The notes beneath the pieces are model-generated. The model saw only the letters and a program-made list of their open reading frames with translations, had not been told where the DNA came from and did no database searches. From assembly GCA_002747735.1 (NCBI GenBank), contig PDQE01000039.1, positions 1 through 8,045 of the forward strand: 8,045 nt of DNA, in the 5' to 3' direction. A program made the translations under genes and the position numbers. The stretch comes from Flavobacteriales bacterium. GTDB lineage: Bacteria; Bacteroidota; Bacteroidia; Flavobacteriales; Flavobacteriaceae. Shown here in pieces: positions 5,845 through 8,045 of the stretch; positions within the stretch are counted from its first letter, which is position 1, and each line of letters opens with the position of its first letter.

Positions 5845-7500
5845 TTACATTTTTATAATCACGAACTCAGACCTTCTGTTCTTTGCGTGTTCCGCTTCGG
5901 TACAAGGTGTATTGTCATCGCAACCGTTTATCAGTTGTGTTTCGCCATAACCTTTTCCGGTAATTCTTCTGGCATCTATACCTCTACTTACAATATAGTC
6001 AACTGTTCGTTTAGCCCTATTATTAGACAACCATAAGTTATAGCCGTCCGGAGCTCTGGAATCTGTATGCGAAGCGGCTTCAATAATCATTTTTGGGTAT
6101 TTATTCATCAAATCCACAACTTTTTGCAATTCACTTTTGGCTTGCTTGTTCAGGTATGATGAATTAAGTTCAAAATATATAGGGTTGATATTAACTGCGT
6201 ACGTACCTGGCCTTAATTTTACTATTTCATCAGGTAATACATCAGGTAAGCCTTCGGGTTTTTTATCTTCTTTTACACTTTTGGTAACATTTCCATTAGC
6301 ATCAACAATAAAATCGATGTTGCCGGTTCCCATCAAAATTTGCAATTTTAGTTCCTTATCTGCTTCGTCAGAAGTAGTAAATGACTTTGACTGAGGGGTA
6401 AAGCCCATTTTCTTTCCTTCTAAGCGGTATTCTGTCTCACAATTGATTTCAAATTCAAATGTAGCATCTTCTTTTACGATAACGGTTTCTAACAAATTGC
6501 CGTCTTTGTCGCTAAGGGTTACTTCTGTCCCGGGTAACAGACTCTTCGTTTTTTCGTCTCTTACCTCACCAATAGCATGTTGTAAACATTTAAAATTGAC
6601 AGGTTCTTCTTCTATAAAAGAATAAATGTCATCATCGCCTTTTCCATCTTCTCTATTAGAAGAGAAATATCCTTTTCTGGTTTCGCTATTTATGATAAAA
6701 GCAATATCATCACTGGAAGAGTTAATGTTTAAATTAACCGGTTTTGATACAAAACCCTTTAGTTTAGTAGCATAAATATCATTACCGCCTTTTCCGCCGG
6801 CTCTGTCTGATGAGAAATACAATACATCTCCATCAACATAGGGAAACCAATCTTTTGCGGTAGAATTTACTTTTGGACCTAAATTTTCGGGGTTTCCAAA
6901 TCCGCTTTCATTAATTTCTACTTTATAAATATCAGTTTCTCCCATAGAACCGGGCATGTTTGATACAAAATATAAAGTCTTGCCGTCATCACTGATAGCA
7001 GGATGGCCCACCGAATACTCCACATTATTAAAAGGCATAGGTATCACATTTATCCACTCCCCTTTATTATTAACAGTAGCCATAAACATAGCAAGATTGG
7101 TATAACCTTGTTTATCTACGCCAAGTCTCTTATTGTAATAATTATCTCTTGTAAAATAAACCTTTTTACCGTCTTTAGAAAAGATAACACTAGCTTCGTG
7201 ATACCTTGAATTGACCTCTCCTTTTAGTTTTCGTTTGTTCACTACTTCACCATTCTCCTGAATATCTCCTTCATACAAATCTAAAAAGCGTTGGTTGTTT
7301 GGCAACCAAACATCTCTAATTACAGTAAAACCACGTCTGGGTGCCGCAAATACCAATTTATTTTCTCCATTGAACGACGTGCCAAACTCCGACTGATCGG
7401 TGTTTACCTCTAAATCTTTAACAGTGTATTTGCCTCCGGAATTTTGTGCATACACAGATACCATGCATAAAAGCATAATACTTAAAAAATAATTTTTCAT
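5845..7500 (-). CDS. exported PD40-propeller / OmpA-domain protein (551 aa), paralogue of the next gene
   Basis: A signal peptide (MKNYFLSIMLLCMVSVYA, cleavage before Gln19) is followed by WD40-like (PD40) blades with YFTRDN (115), YFVSN (177), YFSSDRAGG (228) and YFSSNRE (278). A beta-sandwich region follows (about 303-390) with Cys305 and Cys354. A charged, Pro-containing linker (about 391-436) has no counterpart in the neighbouring paralogue. The OmpA C-terminal domain (about 437-550) has HTDSR (478-482), the conserved Arg in LSNNRAKR (491-498) and NRR (541-543). The predicted role is non-covalent peptidoglycan binding from the periplasmic side of the outer membrane; ligand and partners are unknown. 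Domain order matches the 521-residue neighbour throughout, so the pair arose by an old tandem duplication. The start is preceded by an A/T-rich leader without a Shine-Dalgarno sequence and a good promoter at 7584-7618. No PorP/SprF gene is adjacent. Confidence 0.9.
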   Translation of the reverse strand: MKNYFLSIMLLCMVSVYAQNSGGKYTVKDLEVNTDQSEFGTSFNGENKLVFAAPRRGFTVIRDVWLPNNQRFLDLYEGDIQENGEVVNKRKLKGEVNSRYHEASVIFSKDGKKVYFTRDNYYNKRLGVDKQGYTNLAMFMATVNNKGEWINVIPMPFNNVEYSVGHPAISDDGKTLYFVSNMPGSMGETDIYKVEINESGFGNPENLGPKVNSTAKDWFPYVDGDVLYFSSDRAGGKGGNDIYATKLKGFVSKPVNLNINSSSDDIAFIINSETRKGYFSSNREDGKGDDDIYSFIEEEPVNFKCLQHAIGEVRDEKTKSLLPGTEVTLSDKDGNLLETVIVKEDATFEFEINCETEYRLEGKKMGFTPQSKSFTTSDEADKELKLQILMGTGNIDFIVDANGNVTKSVKEDKKPEGLPDVLPDEIVKLRPGTYAVNINPIYFELNSSYLNKQAKSELQKVVDLMNKYPKMIIEAASHTDSRAPDGYNLWLSNNRAKRTVDYIVSRGIDARRITGKGYGETQLINGCDDNTPCTEAEHAKNRRSEFVIIKM

Positions 7501-7583
7501 TGTTGTTTAGGTTGTTACATTTAACTCCAACTATGTGCTTTTCCACAGCACTAATAGCAATTATGATTAAAACTACGATTAAT

Positions 7584-7618
7584 CAAAAATATTGTATAAA
7601 AGTTTTTTTTAACACAAA
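7584..7618 (-). promoter_or_regulatory. promoter of the 551-residue OmpA gene
   Basis: On the minus strand TTTG (7618-7615) is followed after 23 nt by TATTTTTG (7591-7584), an exact match to the Bacteroidetes -7 element TAnnTTTG. The spacing is at the upper end of the known 17-23 range. The spacer carries a run of eight A. Transcription would start near 7577, giving a leader of about 75 nt before ATG 7500. Confidence 0.5.
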
Positions 7619-7639
7619 ACTTTTTACACCTCTTTAATA

Positions 7640-7661
7640 ACGTAAATTTTTTCAATTACGT
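7640..7661. repeat. inverted repeat upstream of the OmpA promoter
   Basis: ACGTAAATT (7640-7648) and AATTACGT (7654-7661) are inverted copies with one extra A in the left arm. They lie about 22 nt upstream of the -33 element, a position where an activator might bind. The decamer TACGTATTTT at 7657-7666 also occurs inside the palindrome before ileS (4030-4039). Both matches are short and could be chance. Confidence 0.25.
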
Positions 7662-7966
7662 ATTTTACCAACAAAAAAATGGATAATTGTTTAGAAATGG
7701 CTATTATATAATGAAAAAACGCGATGCAAAAAATGCCAGAAGGCAAACAGACATATCTAAAACAAGAGACATAACACAATAAGAAAGACTATATTATTTT
7801 ACAATTGTTTCCTATTCTAATGAAAACATCATTATGAATAAAGGAAAATTAAAAATAGCCTTTTAAGAATATTTCAAATTCTAAAAAATTGAACTGGTAT
7901 TTTAGCAGGTACAGTGCAAATGGCTTTTCCGGCTAACTAATATTTCTTGAAAAACTTATGCCTAAC

Positions 7967-8045
7967 TTAGAAAAATCTCGGTGATTTTAGGTTCTTCTTA
8001 GAGAAATCTATATCCCATAGCACAAATACTTCATAAGTGCCATCG
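7967..8045 (-). CDS. possible 3' end of an unrecognised gene, cut by the window edge
   Basis: A minus-strand frame enters from the right edge and runs 25 codons, DGTYEVFVLWDIDFS then KKNLKSPRFF, to a TAA at 7969-7967. The residue mix (alternating hydrophobic strand, then a basic tail) is protein-like, but 25 codons without a stop is not unusual even in AT-rich DNA. No strong terminator follows; only a weak 6-bp AAAATC/GATTTT pairing overlaps the last codons. I do not recognise the family. The frame and strand agree with the rest of the window. Confidence 0.3.
   Translation of the reverse strand, partial: DGTYEVFVLWDIDFSKKNLKSPRFF

Larger units (their letters stand above)
7501..7966. other. 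466-nt region without a convincing gene
   Basis: This AT-rich stretch separates the 551-residue OmpA gene from the possible gene end at the right edge. It holds the promoter at 7584-7618, the inverted repeat at 7640-7661, and a small hairpin in the predicted 5' leader (GTGCT 7535-7539 with AGCAC 7547-7551). Stops are frequent on both strands. I see no tRNA, riboswitch or insertion-sequence end. The stretch from about 7670 to 7966 shows nothing I can assign. Confidence 0.6.

Noticed and set aside
5731..6036. Plus-strand open frame of 101 codons across the OmpA spacer and the 3' end of the 551-residue gene
   Set aside because: It runs through a terminator hairpin and antisense to a conserved OmpA domain, and its residue pattern is not protein-like.
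7711..7782. Plus-strand 23-codon open frame starting MKKRDAKNARR
   Set aside because: It is short, has no promoter match and no ribosome-binding signal, and lies in AT-rich intergenic DNA. A frame of this size is expected by chance.
7834..7866. Plus-strand 10-codon frame MNKGKLKIAF
   Set aside because: Far too short, with no supporting signal.
1..8045. Mobile element, CRISPR array or anti-phage system
   Set aside because: No transposase, integrase, long terminal inverted repeats, regularly spaced direct repeats or defence-type domains were seen on either strand.

Overview
The window looks like chromosomal DNA from a low-GC member of the Bacteroidetes, most likely a flavobacterium. Four things point this way: the type of isoleucyl-tRNA synthetase, a TraR/DksA-family gene directly behind it, exported proteins that combine propeller repeats with an OmpA domain and begin with Gln after the signal peptide, and promoters of the form TTG-N-TAnnTTTG with little or no Shine-Dalgarno sequence. 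Every gene that can be supported lies on the minus strand. The plus-strand open frames are shadows of these genes.

Layout in the direction of transcription (right to left): (1) 7967-8045 may hold the last 25 codons of an unrecognised gene cut by the window edge. (2) 7501-7966 has no convincing gene but carries the likely promoter of the next one. (3) 5845-7500 encodes an exported PD40-propeller/OmpA protein of 551 residues, followed by a strong terminator. (4) 4159-5724 encodes a co-linear paralogue of 521 residues, followed by a perfect 28-bp palindrome that probably terminates it. (5) ileS (530-4000) is a full-length IleRS2-type isoleucyl-tRNA synthetase whose HIGH signature reads GIHH. (6) 189-504 is a TraR/DksA-family gene 25 nt behind ileS. 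It appears broken by an internal deletion of about 65 nt that also shifts the frame. A clear terminator at 157-182 closes this pair. (7) 1-68 may hold the start of another minus-strand gene with its own promoter.

The two propeller/OmpA proteins probably sit in the periplasm or on the inner face of the outer membrane and bind peptidoglycan. They resemble the PorE-like proteins that often accompany PorP/SprF outer-membrane proteins, but no PorP/SprF gene is visible here. ileS and the TraR/DksA gene form a translation/transcription housekeeping pair.

No mobile element, CRISPR array, RNA gene or clearly new system is visible. The items most worth a second look are the broken TraR/DksA gene, the GXHH motif of ileS, and the tandem OmpA pair.
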